A stretch of DNA of 64,000 nucleotides. It comes from Solirubrobacteraceae bacterium. Its GTDB lineage: Bacteria > Actinomycetota > Thermoleophilia > Solirubrobacterales > Solirubrobacteraceae. Of the stretch, positions 51,579-59,848 are shown piece by piece; within the stretch, counting starts at the first letter, position 1, and the number at the start of each line of letters is the position of its first letter. The notes beneath the pieces were generated by a model, which worked only from the letters and a program-made list of their open reading frames with translations, had not been told where the DNA came from and ran no database searches. The position numbers and the translations under genes were made by a program. The stretch covers positions 124,001 to 188,000 of the forward strand of contig JAPSGI010000003.1 of the NCBI GenBank assembly GCA_031177685.1, read 5' to 3'.

Positions 51579-52061
51579 CTACCCCCGACTCTCGTCGCCG
51601 GGGACGACGTCGAGCGTGGCGACGCCGAACGAGGCGCCGGTCCCGAGCACGTACTCGGGGCTCAGCGGCGCGGTCCCGACATCCCGCGCCACCTCGAGCA
51701 GGAAGTCCTCCATCGACCGGCCAGGGCTCAGGATCCCGAGGTACGCCGCGGGCTCGCGTGAGAGGTTGCGGTAGGTGTGCGGCACGTTCGACGGGATGAA
51801 CGCGTGCGTGCCGGCGCCCCCCGTGATCTCGACGATCTGGCCGTCCTCCTCCTGGCGGAAGTAGCTGAGGTTGCCCTTCAGCGTCCAGAAGAACTCCGCC
51901 GCCTCGTGCGTGTGGAGTGGCGGAGGCCCGCCCCCCGGACCGACCTCCACCTGGAAGGCGAGGAACCCATCGTCGGTCTGCTCGGTGGTGGCGTGGAAGG
52001 TGACGACGTCCTGCATCACCTGGAAAGACTCACCGACGCCGTATCGGGTGTCCGTTCTCAC
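51579..52061 (-). CDS. Cupin domain protein
   Basis: A 160-residue single cupin with motif 1 PPLHTHEAAEFFWTLKG and motif 2 GTHAFIPSNVPHTYRNL. The histidines and glutamate form a metal site as in sugar isomerase or dioxygenase cupins. The start is GTG 52061 with AGGGAG 4 nt upstream. Its place at the head of a LysR operon beside a sugar kinase suggests a role with the same carbohydrate, which is inference. Confidence 0.82.
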   Translation of the reverse strand: MRTDTRYGVGESFQVMQDVVTFHATTEQTDDGFLAFQVEVGPGGGPPPLHTHEAAEFFWTLKGNLSYFRQEEDGQIVEITGGAGTHAFIPSNVPHTYRNLSREPAAYLGILSPGRSMEDFLLEVARDVGTAPLSPEYVLGTGASFGVATLDVVPGDESRG

Positions 52062-52390
52062 TTCGCTCCCTTTCTCTTCCTGCTCCGGCGGAGCGCCTGA
52101 GCTTTCGGCGATCAGCCTGCCGCGGCCGCGGCGCGGCGTCCAATACCGGCTGACGAAGGCCCGATAAGCGCAGGCTATGCGGTATGCATCTCCCGGTCGC
52201 GAGGTATCGCCTCCACGCGGTTGGTCTGAACCTCAGAGCCTCGACACCGAACAGACCGTCTACGTCGAGATGGCGCGTCGTCCCAAGACCGCCAAGCTGG
52301 TCGGCGATGCGGCACGACCATGGGCGTCGACGATCGTATGAGCCGTCGAGAGCGTCTCCATCGATACAGCCGCGCGCTCGGCGCTCTCGC
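52062..52390. other. Intergenic region without a supported gene
   Basis: About 330 bp between the cupin gene and the kinase stop (both minus strand). A 54-codon frame (52177-52341, plus strand) ends ARRPKTAKLVGDAARPW but matches no family I know and has no ribosome site. The sequence TATGCGGTATGCAT near 52176 is a weak repeat that might be part of a LysR site upstream of the cupin gene. I see nothing firm here. Confidence 0.4.
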
Positions 52391-53857
52391 TCAAGCGCGG
52401 TTGCGCCGGGCGCGGGCGGCGGCGAGAAACCGCTCGAAGAGAGCGTCGTAGGCCACCGTCATGTTTGGTCTGGGCTCCACGACTTCCCCGTAGCGCACCA
52501 TGGAGCGAACATCGGCGCGGCCGGCGGCCCGCCAGCCTAAGAGCGCGGCACCGGCTGCCGTAACTTCGGGCACGTCCACGGGTCTCACTGGCCGCCCGAG
52601 AGCGTCGGCGACGAGTTGGCGGAGCTGCGGCGCCCGTGCCCCGCCCCCGGTCAGATCGATCTGTGGGTCGGGCGCGGCGGGGAGCAGCGCGAGGCTCTCG
52701 CGGATGGCGAAGACCACACCTTCGGCGGCGGCTCGCAAGAGCGCTGTGCGATCGGTCTCGAGGCCGAGTCCCGTCCATTCACCATGAGACGCGCGGACCG
52801 GAACGGGCGCCCGTTCGCCGCTCAGGTAGGGGAGGAACGCAGGGCCCGTAACGTCGACGGAGCCATCCGGCCCGGGCGTGCGCGGGACGGCGGCGTACAG
52901 GTCGTCCCACGTCGCTTCCAGGACACGGCAGACCCAGTGCAGCGCGAGCCCGGCGTTCTGGATCGCGGCCATCGCGTAGGTCATGCCGACGCCGCGGTAG
53001 GTGTGCGAGCGTGGCGCCGGGTCGGCGACGGGCTGCACGCCGGGTCGCAGCACCTGCGCGCCGGTCCCGACGACGAGCGTCGAGCGCTCGGGGCTCGCGA
53101 ACGCGCCGAGCAGCGTGGCGGCGACGTCGCTGCAGCCGATAGAGACCGGCAGCCCTGCAGGTAATCCCCAGGCGGCCGCAGCGTCGGCTGCAATTACGCC
53201 GGCCAGCTCTTCCGGCTCACGGACCTCGGGCAGCAGCGCGGGTTCGAGCCCGACGCCGGTCACGACGTCGTGCGCCCAATCACCAGCCACGACATCCCAC
53301 AGCAGCGTTGCGGAGGCGTCGGTCACGTCGGTCCACAGGCCCGGCACGAGTTCGTTGCGGACGTAGTCCTTGGCTGCGGCTAGCCTCGTACCGCGGGCGT
53401 ACGCCTCGGGCTCGGAATCCTTGAGCCAGCGCAGCATCGGCCCGGTCATCCCAGGGACCACCGGATTGGCGAGTCGGCCCAAGACCGCGCTCGGAAGCGC
53501 CCGCCAGCGCGCCGTCTGGGCGGCAGCGCGGGAGTCCGGCCAGAGCATCGCCGGGCGGACGGGCTTCCCGTCGTCGTCGAGAAGCAGCATGGCGTGCATC
53601 TGACCGTCGATGCCCACCCCCGCGAGCCGGCTCAGATCGACGCCCGCGCAGGCCTCGTGGAGCGCCTGTCGGCTTGCAGCGATCCAGGAGTCGGGTTTTG
53701 TCTGCGCACATCCTGGGCGGGGCGAATCCACGGAGTACGCGGACTGGGCGGCGCGGACGATGCGCCCGGCCTCGTCGAGCAGCACCACCTTGACTCCGCT
53801 AGTGCCAACGTCGATGCCTAGCGCCAGCCGCGCCTCTCTTGAGCAGAGTTGGGTCAT
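52391..53857 (-). CDS. xylB: FGGY family carbohydrate kinase (xylulokinase-like)
   Basis: A 488-residue kinase. The N-terminal phosphate loop is LGIDVGTSGVKVVLLD; GIDGQMHAMLLLD, TDVTDASATLLWDV and the C-terminal LTGGGARAPQLRQLVADAL (FGGY signature region) match xylulokinases. It would phosphorylate a keto-sugar, plausibly the product of the 3-epimerase encoded at 58697. ATG 53857 was chosen by alignment to the family start; a longer frame to 53929 adds an arginine-rich stretch that is unlikely to be translated. Confidence 0.88.
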   Translation of the reverse strand: MTQLCSREARLALGIDVGTSGVKVVLLDEAGRIVRAAQSAYSVDSPRPGCAQTKPDSWIAASRQALHEACAGVDLSRLAGVGIDGQMHAMLLLDDDGKPVRPAMLWPDSRAAAQTARWRALPSAVLGRLANPVVPGMTGPMLRWLKDSEPEAYARGTRLAAAKDYVRNELVPGLWTDVTDASATLLWDVVAGDWAHDVVTGVGLEPALLPEVREPEELAGVIAADAAAAWGLPAGLPVSIGCSDVAATLLGAFASPERSTLVVGTGAQVLRPGVQPVADPAPRSHTYRGVGMTYAMAAIQNAGLALHWVCRVLEATWDDLYAAVPRTPGPDGSVDVTGPAFLPYLSGERAPVPVRASHGEWTGLGLETDRTALLRAAAEGVVFAIRESLALLPAAPDPQIDLTGGGARAPQLRQLVADALGRPVRPVDVPEVTAAGAALLGWRAAGRADVRSMVRYGEVVEPRPNMTVAYDALFERFLAAARARRNRA

Positions 53858-54043
53858 GCGCCGGGGCGGACGCTCACCGCGCGCCAGGCGTCCCCGCGGC
53901 GTGCCGTCCTTGCGGTCCGTGTGGCCCATATGGCAGCTATGCAGGCCATAGCGGCACGTCTCCCCGTGCCCGCCGCGTGACCAACGGCGATCGTCCTGCT
54001 CGCTGATGATGCTTGCTCAGAACCTTGGCCCTCCGGGCTGGTG

Positions 54044-54071
54044 TTGACATCCTGTAATCACAGGATATACA
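54044..54071 (+). promoter_or_regulatory. Promoter with operator filling the spacer (site 1)
   Basis: TTGACA (54044-54049) and TATACA (54066-54071) are separated by exactly 16 bp, and those 16 bp are the palindrome TCCTGTAATCACAGGA (54050-54065). A bound repressor would occlude both boxes. It lies about 500 bp before the permease gene; whether it serves that gene or a lost one is unclear. Confidence 0.7.
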
Positions 54072-54350
54072 CTGCCTCGATCTTGCTGTGCCTGGCACGG
54101 TTGCACACCCACTCCGCCCTCGATTGGGCGAGGTCACGCCAGGCGACGCGCGGACCTGACTGGTCACGGTCGTCGTGGCGTTGTTCTAGGTCGACGGTGG
54201 TCTCGGGCGGCGAGGTTGCCGACGCCGACCTCGTGATCGTTCGGTCTCGGCACGCCGGCCGCCGCGCGCGCAGACCAGAGTCGCGCTGTGCCGCATGACA
54301 CGGCGAAAGGCGCCTCTGATCGATGCCGCATACGGACCGAGGACGCAGAC

Positions 54351-54378
54351 TTGACATCCTGTACGTACATGTTAGGTT
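54351..54378 (+). promoter_or_regulatory. Promoter with operator filling the spacer (site 2), ABC operon
   Basis: TTGACA (54351-54356), then TCCTGTACGTACATGT (54357-54372), then TAGGTT (54373-54378). The 16-bp element again exactly fills the spacer and contains the perfect dyad TGTACGTACA. It is the nearest promoter to the ABC permease gene at 54580. Confidence 0.7.
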
Positions 54379-54428
54379 TCCCCGACCACGGCGTCGGATG
54401 ACCGCGCCGAGCGAGTCGAGGAGGAGCA

Positions 54429-54551
54429 GTGATCGAAGGGGCGCGTGCATTGGGGCTGAGGCTCCGGCACATCGCGGCTCGGCCGCACTCATCCACCGCG
54501 GCCAAGCGACCGGCTGCGGCCGGTTCGCGGCTATCGGCGTGCGCACAATGA
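54429..54551 (+). CDS. Possible 40-residue leader peptide upstream of the ABC operon
   Basis: GTG 54429 is preceded by a long purine-rich site GAGGAGGAGCA, among the strongest ribosome sites in the window, and the frame ends at TGA 54551, 28 bp before the permease ATG. The product (MIEGARALGLRLRH...) is Ala/Arg-rich with no known relatives. It may be a regulatory upstream frame rather than a functional protein. Confidence 0.35.
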   Translation: MIEGARALGLRLRHIAARPHSSTAAKRPAAAGSRLSACAQ

Positions 54552-54579
54552 AGGACGAGCCATCCGAGGGGAGGGCGCT

Positions 54580-55671
54580 ATGTCTTTGAAAGTCGATGCG
54601 ACCGAGTCGCAGAGGCGTGAGACACCTCCCCTGCGGCGCTCGTCCACGGATGCGAGTTCTGAGCATCCCCCCTACGCTCAGAGCGTCCTCCTCGGTCTTA
54701 CGCTGCGAGTCATTCAGGCAGGACCGCTTGTGGTCCTGATGTGCATCTGGCTGCTGTTCGCCGTCCTGAGTCCGTACTTCTTCACGCAGTCGAACCTCAC
54801 CAACATCCTGGTGCAGTCGAGTTCGATCGCGCTGCTTGCCCTGGGCGCGTTGCTCGTCGTAATCGTCGGTTCGCTGGATGTGTCGCTCGGGTCGACGGTG
54901 GGCTTTTGCACGGTCGTCGGCGCGGTGCTGTTTCGGGATCACCCTGAGCTTGGATGGCTGGTGGTTCCGGTGATGATTGCGGTCGGGCTCGCGATCGGGG
55001 CCGTGAACTCGTTGGTAATCGTGACGATGCGGATCGGGAACGCGTTCATCGTCACCCTGGGGATGCTCTACGTCGTTCAGAGCCTCTCCTATGTCGTCTC
55101 CGGGGGAACGCAAGTCCCGGGGATGCCCGACTACGTGCTCACGGTCGCGAACAACCATCTCTTTGGCATTCCCGGTCCGGTCATCCTGGTGCTGGTCGCG
55201 GGCGGGTTGATGTCGCTGTTTCTCAACCGCATCGCGTGGGGGCGCTGGGTCTTCGCGATCGGTGGCAACGCCGAAGCTGCGAGCAAGGTCGGGATCCCGG
55301 TGCGCAAGGTGCTCTTCAGTGTCTATGTGATCGCCGGGGCGCTCGCAGCGATCACCGCCGTCCTGACTGCTGGCCTCAGCGACGCCGGCGTCCCTGAGAC
55401 GGGGTTCTCGATCCTGCAGGCGATCGCGGCGGTGGTGATCGGCGGTGCAAGCCTCAATGGGGGTCGCGGGAGCGTGTGGGCGACGATCGTTGGGGCGGTC
55501 ATTCTCGGCTCGATCACCAACGGGTTGGTGTTGTTGGATGTCTCGCCGAACTGGACGCCGTTCGCGATCGGCGCCGCCTTGATCACCGCCGTCGGGTTGG
55601 ACGCGCTGCGTCAGGAGATCGAGCGTCGGCTGCAGCTTCGCCAGGCTCAGATGCAGGCGGAGGTGTCGTGA
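54580..55671 (+). CDS. Ribose-type ABC transporter permease
   Basis: A 363-residue RbsC-family permease with about ten hydrophobic helices after a polar N-terminus of about 45 residues. Signatures include LLVVIVGSLDVSLGSTVGF, WGRWVFAIGGNAEAASKVGI and VVIGGASLNGGRGSVWAT. It forms the membrane channel of a sugar importer with the ATPase and binding protein encoded next. The ribosome site GAGGGGAGGG lies 4 nt before ATG. The stop overlaps the ATPase ATG by 1 bp. Confidence 0.92.
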   Translation: MSLKVDATESQRRETPPLRRSSTDASSEHPPYAQSVLLGLTLRVIQAGPLVVLMCIWLLFAVLSPYFFTQSNLTNILVQSSSIALLALGALLVVIVGSLDVSLGSTVGFCTVVGAVLFRDHPELGWLVVPVMIAVGLAIGAVNSLVIVTMRIGNAFIVTLGMLYVVQSLSYVVSGGTQVPGMPDYVLTVANNHLFGIPGPVILVLVAGGLMSLFLNRIAWGRWVFAIGGNAEAASKVGIPVRKVLFSVYVIAGALAAITAVLTAGLSDAGVPETGFSILQAIAAVVIGGASLNGGRGSVWATIVGAVILGSITNGLVLLDVSPNWTPFAIGAALITAVGLDALRQEIERRLQLRQAQMQAEVS

Positions 55672-56447
55672 TGGCCGGGGATGTCGTCCTGGAGATCGAT
55701 CGCCTCACGAAGAGTTTCGGCAACCACACTGCGCTGGATGCAGTCAGCTTCACCGTGTCGGCGGGCGAGATCGTCGCGTTGCTTGGTGACAACGGCGCGG
55801 GCAAGTCGACGCTGATCAAGTGCGTCTCGGGGGTCTATCGCCCGGACCAGGGGGAGATCGCGCTGAACGGCCAGCGGTTTCACTCCGAGTCGGTCGCCGG
55901 CGTTCGCGCGCGCGGCGTGGGCGTCGTCTATCAAGACCTCGCGCTGTTCGACAACATGTCGGTCGCCGAGAACCTCTTCGCGGGATCGGAGCCCTGCTGG
56001 CCGCGCCCCCTTCGGGGTTGGGGGTTGGTCAAGCGCCGCGCGATGCTCGATGAGGCGCGCAGGACGCTCGAGCGCCTTGAGGTGAGGATCCCCAATCTGA
56101 AGACCCCGGTGGGCCTGCTCTCCGGTGGCCAGCGTCAGGCAATCGCCGTCTGCAAGGGGATCGCGTTCGCCGAGAAGCTCGTGATCCTCGACGAGCCGAC
56201 CGCCGCGCTTGGCTTGCGCGAGCGCGGGAACGTCCTGAGGCTCGTTCGGCAGCTGCCCGCGGCCGGCGTCGCAGTGATCCTCGTCAGCCACAACCTCGAG
56301 GAAGTCATCTCGGTTGCCGATCGCGCGGTGATCCTGCGGCAGGGCAAGCAGGTCGGCGGCGTCGAGGCCACCGAAGCCCAGCACGAGACCATCGTCTCGA
56401 TGATCGTGGGCGGCCGGCCAGCTTCAGGTAACGGACAACAACACTGA
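55671..56447 (+). CDS. Sugar ABC transporter ATP-binding protein (single domain)
   Basis: A 258-residue ATPase: Walker A LLGDNGAGKSTLIKCVSG, Q-loop VVYQDLALFDNMSV, signature LLSGGQRQAIAVCKGIAF, Walker [13 protein letters not shown], and SHNLEEVISVADRAVIL. It has one ABC domain, unlike RbsA with two, so it acts as a homodimer, as in FrcA-type systems. It is translationally coupled to the permease gene. Confidence 0.92.
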   Translation: MAGDVVLEIDRLTKSFGNHTALDAVSFTVSAGEIVALLGDNGAGKSTLIKCVSGVYRPDQGEIALNGQRFHSESVAGVRARGVGVVYQDLALFDNMSVAENLFAGSEPCWPRPLRGWGLVKRRAMLDEARRTLERLEVRIPNLKTPVGLLSGGQRQAIAVCKGIAFAEKLVILDEPTAALGLRERGNVLRLVRQLPAAGVAVILVSHNLEEVISVADRAVILRQGKQVGGVEATEAQHETIVSMIVGGRPASGNGQQH

Positions 56448-56470
56448 CATACGTCGTGAGGAGAAGAACT

Positions 56471-57490
56471 ATGAGGGTCCGAATGCACGCGAAGGCGGCT
56501 CGGCAGACGCGCCATAAGCTGGCGCTGGGCGCGATCACTGTCGCCGCGAGCCTTCTGCTGGCCGCTTGTGGCAGCGATGGCGAAGGGAACGCGGAGACGG
56601 CGAGCGCGGGCAGTGGCGATCGCAAGCTGATCATCTTCGCAATGCCGTTCCCCTGCGGGTTGAACGACTACGCGAAGCTGACGTGCGAGGGGGCCAAGGC
56701 CGCCAAGCTGCCCGGCGGGTACGAGCTCAAGTTCAAGACCGGCATCGACTACACCGATGCTCCCGCGTTCAACAGCTTGCTGGAGACCACGCTCCAGCTG
56801 CGGCCAGCGGGTCTGGTGGTCTTCGCGAACGGGCCGGCGGCCCAGACGCCAGTGTTGAACCGCGCGTGTGACCAGGGCGCAAAGGTCATCTTCTACGACG
56901 GCAACGGCAAGGGCGTCAAGTGCGAGGCGAGCTGGGTCACGCCGCCCAACCACGAGTTGGGGCAGAAGGCCGCCGAATGGCTCATCGACCACCCACCGGC
57001 GAACGGGAGCAAGGAAGTCGCGATCGTCTCTCAGCAGCCGGGCCAGTTCATCAGCAACGACCAGCGCGTCGAAGGGTTCAAGAAGACGATTGAGTCGGCG
57101 GGCTATAAGGTCGTCGCGACCGTGGTCACCACCAACGATCTGGAGGAGACGCGCGGAAAGGTCACGAACGCCCTCACGGCTCATTCCAAGCTGGGTGCAA
57201 TCTTCTCGGCAAATGGCCCGATGGGTAACGGAACGCAGCAGGCGCTGAAGCGCAACAAGCGCGTTGTGCAGCTCACGACGGACGGCAACCTCACCGACAT
57301 CCCGAGCGTCGTTGACGGGACGGTTGCAGTGAACGTGGCGCAAGCGCCGTACCTCGGTGGCATGCTCGCGGTCGAGTCCATGGTCAAGGTCATCGAGGGC
57401 CAGAAGGTCCCGAAGGTGCAGATGTCCCCCTCTAAGGCGATCGACAAGACCAACGCCCAGGAGTACCTCGACGAGCGCGGGTTGCGCTGA
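56471..57490 (+). CDS. Sugar-binding lipoprotein of ABC transporter
   Basis: A 339-residue periplasmic-binding-protein-like lipoprotein (Peripla_BP_4 type). The lipobox LLLAAC places the acylated cysteine at about residue 33, and a Gly/Ser/Ala linker follows. Motifs IIFAMPFPCGLNDYAKLTCE and LGAIFSANGPMGNGTQQAL match sugar-binding proteins. It would capture the sugar outside the membrane. ATG 56471 follows GAGGAGAAG. A terminator (57577-57604) closes the operon. Confidence 0.9.
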   Translation: MRVRMHAKAARQTRHKLALGAITVAASLLLAACGSDGEGNAETASAGSGDRKLIIFAMPFPCGLNDYAKLTCEGAKAAKLPGGYELKFKTGIDYTDAPAFNSLLETTLQLRPAGLVVFANGPAAQTPVLNRACDQGAKVIFYDGNGKGVKCEASWVTPPNHELGQKAAEWLIDHPPANGSKEVAIVSQQPGQFISNDQRVEGFKKTIESAGYKVVATVVTTNDLEETRGKVTNALTAHSKLGAIFSANGPMGNGTQQALKRNKRVVQLTTDGNLTDIPSVVDGTVAVNVAQAPYLGGMLAVESMVKVIEGQKVPKVQMSPSKAIDKTNAQEYLDERGLR

Positions 57491-57576
57491 TCGTCACCGG
57501 CACGCGGACGGTACTCGCCGCGAGCGAAACCCTCGCCGCGATGACCGCGAGCGTCGACTGACAGATCGATCCTGGC

Positions 57577-57604
57577 AGGCTCCCAGCACCCCGGCTGGGA
57601 GCCT
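57577..57604 (+). terminator. Intrinsic terminator after the ABC operon
   Basis: AGGCTCCCAGC (57577-57587) and GCTGGGAGCCT (57594-57604) are perfect 11-bp arms around a 6-nt loop, followed by GTTC. The T-run is weak, but the stem is strong and lies 86 bp after the binding-protein stop. Confidence 0.7.
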
Positions 57605-57678
57605 GTTCAGTCGAAGCGACAACGACGACGCAGTAACCGCGACTATCCGCTAAATTGTAACGTGGAGAAAAACGTTAA

Positions 57679-58620
57679 ATGGTAATGGAGCGACACGCCC
57701 TCGGCAGTACCGGCAGCTCGGTCTCGACCCTTTCACTCGGCGCTTCGCCGATGGGCTCGACGTTTCGCACGGTCACCGACCGCGAGGCCCGCGAGGCGCT
57801 CGCGGTCGCGATGGAATGCGGCATCGACTTGGTCGACGTCGCGCCCAGTTACGGCGACGGGCTCGCCGAGCGGCGGCTTGGTGCTGCGCTCGCGAGTGTC
57901 GACCGCGAGGCGATCCTGGTGGCCACCAAGGTTGGCCGCTATGGCCCACGGGCCGCCGACTGCGACTTCGGCGCCGAGCGCGCCCGGCGCAGCGTCCACG
58001 AGAGCCTCGTGCGACTCGGCCTCGACCACATCGATCTCATCCAGGTGCACGACGTCGAGTTCGGCGACCTGCGCCAGATCCGCGAGGAGACACTGCCGAC
58101 CCTTGCGGAGTTGCGTCGCGAGGGAAGGGTCCGCTGGATCGGCGTTACGGGCCTATCGCTGCATGCTCTTGAGCAGTTCGCCGACGCGCCGGAGATAGAC
58201 ACCGTGCTGTCCTATTGCCGCCTGACCCTAAACGACCAGGCGCTAGAGGAGAAGTTGCAAGTGTTCGCCGCGCACGGCCTCGCCGTGCTCAACGCCGCCC
58301 CGCTCGGCATGGGGCTCTTGAGCACACGTCCGCTGCCTGGTTGGCACCCGGCACCGGCCGAGGTAAAGCGGCACTGCCGGCTCGCGGCCGAGCATTGCGC
58401 ACGCTGCGGCACCTCGATCGAGCGCCTCGCGGTCCAGTTCGCCTGCTCGCGACCTGGTGTTGCAACGACCGTCGTCGGCTCAGCCAGCGCGGCGAACGTG
58501 CGCGACCTCGCCGCCGCTCTCGACGAGCCGCTCGATGAGGACTTGCTCGGCGAGGTGCTGGAGATTCTCGAGCCGATCCACAACGTCAGCTGGCCGAGTG
58601 GTCGCGCCGAGAACGCATGA
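57679..58620 (+). CDS. Aldo/keto reductase (aldose 1-dehydrogenase-like)
   Basis: A 313-residue barrel. The catalytic Asp/Tyr/Lys/His set is visible: LVDVAPSYGDGLAERRLG, VATKVGR and LIQVHDVEFGDL. The VHDVEFGDL stretch and the late STTVVGSAS-like region resemble L-galactose or D-threo-aldose (L-fucose) 1-dehydrogenases, which oxidise aldoses to lactones. It may also act on a keto-sugar. It lies between the importer and the epimerase. The upstream 57640-57678 region is AT-rich with the dyad AACGT/ACGTT. Confidence 0.85.
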   Translation: MVMERHALGSTGSSVSTLSLGASPMGSTFRTVTDREAREALAVAMECGIDLVDVAPSYGDGLAERRLGAALASVDREAILVATKVGRYGPRAADCDFGAERARRSVHESLVRLGLDHIDLIQVHDVEFGDLRQIREETLPTLAELRREGRVRWIGVTGLSLHALEQFADAPEIDTVLSYCRLTLNDQALEEKLQVFAAHGLAVLNAAPLGMGLLSTRPLPGWHPAPAEVKRHCRLAAEHCARCGTSIERLAVQFACSRPGVATTVVGSASAANVRDLAAALDEPLDEDLLGEVLEILEPIHNVSWPSGRAENA

Positions 58621-58658
58621 GCTGCCGTCATATTCAAAACCACAGGAGATAGACAGCC

Positions 58659-58700
58659 ATGGCTACTGTTACTGCTCGAACAGCGAGGGCGTGCGCGTGA
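58659..58700 (+). CDS. 13-residue leader frame coupled to the epimerase gene
   Basis: ATG 58659 encodes MATVTARTARACA and stops at TGA 58698-58700, overlapping the epimerase GTG 58697 as GTGA. AGGAG lies 10 nt upstream, whereas the epimerase GTG has no good ribosome site of its own. Translation of the epimerase therefore probably depends on ribosomes finishing this short frame. Confidence 0.5.
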   Translation: MATVTARTARACA

Positions 58701-59551
58701 TCAGCTTTGGCGGGCACGCGTTCATCTGGTCGGCGCAGTGGGACGCCTCGGGTGCCGAGCGAGCGATGGCTGCAGCGGCGCTACACGGCCTTGATTTCGT
58801 AGAGGTTCCCCTTCTCGAGCTCGAAGCCTTTCCGCGCAGGGAGACGCGCGCGCTGGTCGAGGCGTACGGCGTAGGTGTGACGACGTCTCTCGGGCTCCCG
58901 CGCGATTGTCATATGCCGTTCAACCCGGACGGCGCCTTGAAGTACCTGACTTCTGCGATCGAGCTCGCCTCGGAACTGGGCTCCGACACCTTGACGGGAG
59001 CGCTTTACACCCACCTGGGGACGCTGACTCGTCGCCCTCCTACCGAGGCGGAGATCGCATGCTGCGCGACGACGCTTAAGACCGCGGCCGGCATTGCGAG
59101 CCACTACGGGATCTCGCTCGGAATCGAGGCGATCAACCGATACGAGACGTATCTGAATAACACGGCGCGGCAGGTGGCTGACTTGCTCGACAGGATCGAC
59201 GAGCCAAATGTGTTCGCCCATCTCGATACGTACCACATGAACATCGAGGAGAAGGGCTTTCGAGGTGCCGTCGAGACACTGGGGGATCGCCTCGGCTACA
59301 TGCATCTTTCGGAGTCTGATCGCGGAACGCCGGGCAGCGGCAATGTCAATTGGGACGATGTCTTCGCTGGACTCCGAGAGATCGGGTACAGCGGTCGACT
59401 TGTGATGGAGTCCTTCATTGCTGTGAACGATGCCATCATCGGGGCGACGGCAATCTGGAGAAAGGTCGTCGAAGACCCGGACGCGCTTGTCAGAGACGGA
59501 CTGGAGTTCCTGCGGGGTAAGTGCGCTGACTACGAACTCGGACTGCAATGA
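58697..59551 (+). CDS. Ketose 3-epimerase (D-tagatose/D-psicose 3-epimerase family)
   Basis: A 284-residue TIM barrel. The manganese and substrate residues of this family are all present: Glu in GIEAINRYETYLNNTARQ, Asp and His in HLDTYHMNIEEKGF, His and Arg in MHLSESDRGTPGSGNVNW, and Glu in VMESFIAV. It should invert C3 of a ketose (for example ribulose/xylulose or tagatose/sorbose pairs). The product would suit the xylulokinase-like enzyme and then transketolase. GTG 58697 is preferred because of the GTGA overlap with the leader frame; GTG 58691 is possible. Confidence 0.85.
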   Translation: MISFGGHAFIWSAQWDASGAERAMAAAALHGLDFVEVPLLELEAFPRRETRALVEAYGVGVTTSLGLPRDCHMPFNPDGALKYLTSAIELASELGSDTLTGALYTHLGTLTRRPPTEAEIACCATTLKTAAGIASHYGISLGIEAINRYETYLNNTARQVADLLDRIDEPNVFAHLDTYHMNIEEKGFRGAVETLGDRLGYMHLSESDRGTPGSGNVNWDDVFAGLREIGYSGRLVMESFIAVNDAIIGATAIWRKVVEDPDALVRDGLEFLRGKCADYELGLQ

Positions 59552-59755
59552 GGGCGAAGGACATGTGTTCCTCGCCAAAGTCGAGGAGATGGACAGGCGC
59601 GTGACGACGTCCTGGTCTTCACGCCCGGGCCGCTGAGCGAGGTCACTCGGGGGCGCGCGGGTGGTATTGCCGCGGACTGGGCCTCTGCTAGCGCCTGTAG
59701 GTACAGGATTACACTTGTGATAAGCTCGCTGCGAGCTTTGTGAAGGGGGATCGCC
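59552..59755. other. Regulatory intergenic region before transketolase
   Basis: It contains the third copy of the palindrome (59693-59708) with its promoter and, downstream, a small hairpin AAGCTCG-CTG-CGAGCTT (about 59722-59738) near the expected transcription start. No other coding frame is supported. Confidence 0.5.
59693..59715 (+). promoter_or_regulatory. Operator and promoter of the transketolase operon (site 3)
   Basis: GCCTGTAGGTACAGGA (59693-59708) matches the TCCTGTA-N2-TACAGGA element at 15 of 16 positions. TTACAC/TACACT follows immediately (59709-59715) as a -10 box. The -35 region (TGCTAG or similar) is poorer than at sites 1 and 2, so this promoter may be weaker or need an activator. 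Confidence 0.6.
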
Positions 59756-59848
59756 TTGGGATCCGTCGCTGAACGGCAGCGCTCAACGCAGATTTCGGAC
59801 GAGGACGAGAAGGCTGAAGTGACTACCGACAACGAGGAGCCGACGTGA
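59756..59848 (+). CDS. Possible 30-residue leader frame coupled to transketolase
   Basis: TTG 59756 (after AAGGGGG) opens a frame of 30 codons, acidic toward its end (ISDEDEKAEVTTDNEEPT). Its TGA at 59846-59848 overlaps the transketolase GTG 59845 as GTGA. The transketolase GTG also has its own GAGGAG, so coupling may be only partial. Confidence 0.35.
   Translation: MGSVAERQRSTQISDEDEKAEVTTDNEEPT

Larger units (their letters stand above)
53858..54428. other. Regulatory intergenic region, about 570 bp
   Basis: It separates the minus-strand kinase from the plus-strand ABC operon. It holds two promoters of the same design (54044-54071 and 54351-54378), both pointing right. Between them I see no coding region with family similarity. 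The 5' end of the kinase message must start here too, but I could not identify its promoter. Base composition is clearly less GC-rich than in the core region. Confidence 0.5.

Noticed and set aside
52177-52341. 54-codon plus-strand frame between the cupin and kinase genes
   Set aside because: No ribosome site, no recognisable domain, and the opposite strand is equally open; kept as intergenic.
54041-54298. 85-codon frame over operator site 1
   Set aside because: It begins inside the promoter element, has no ribosome site and its product looks random.
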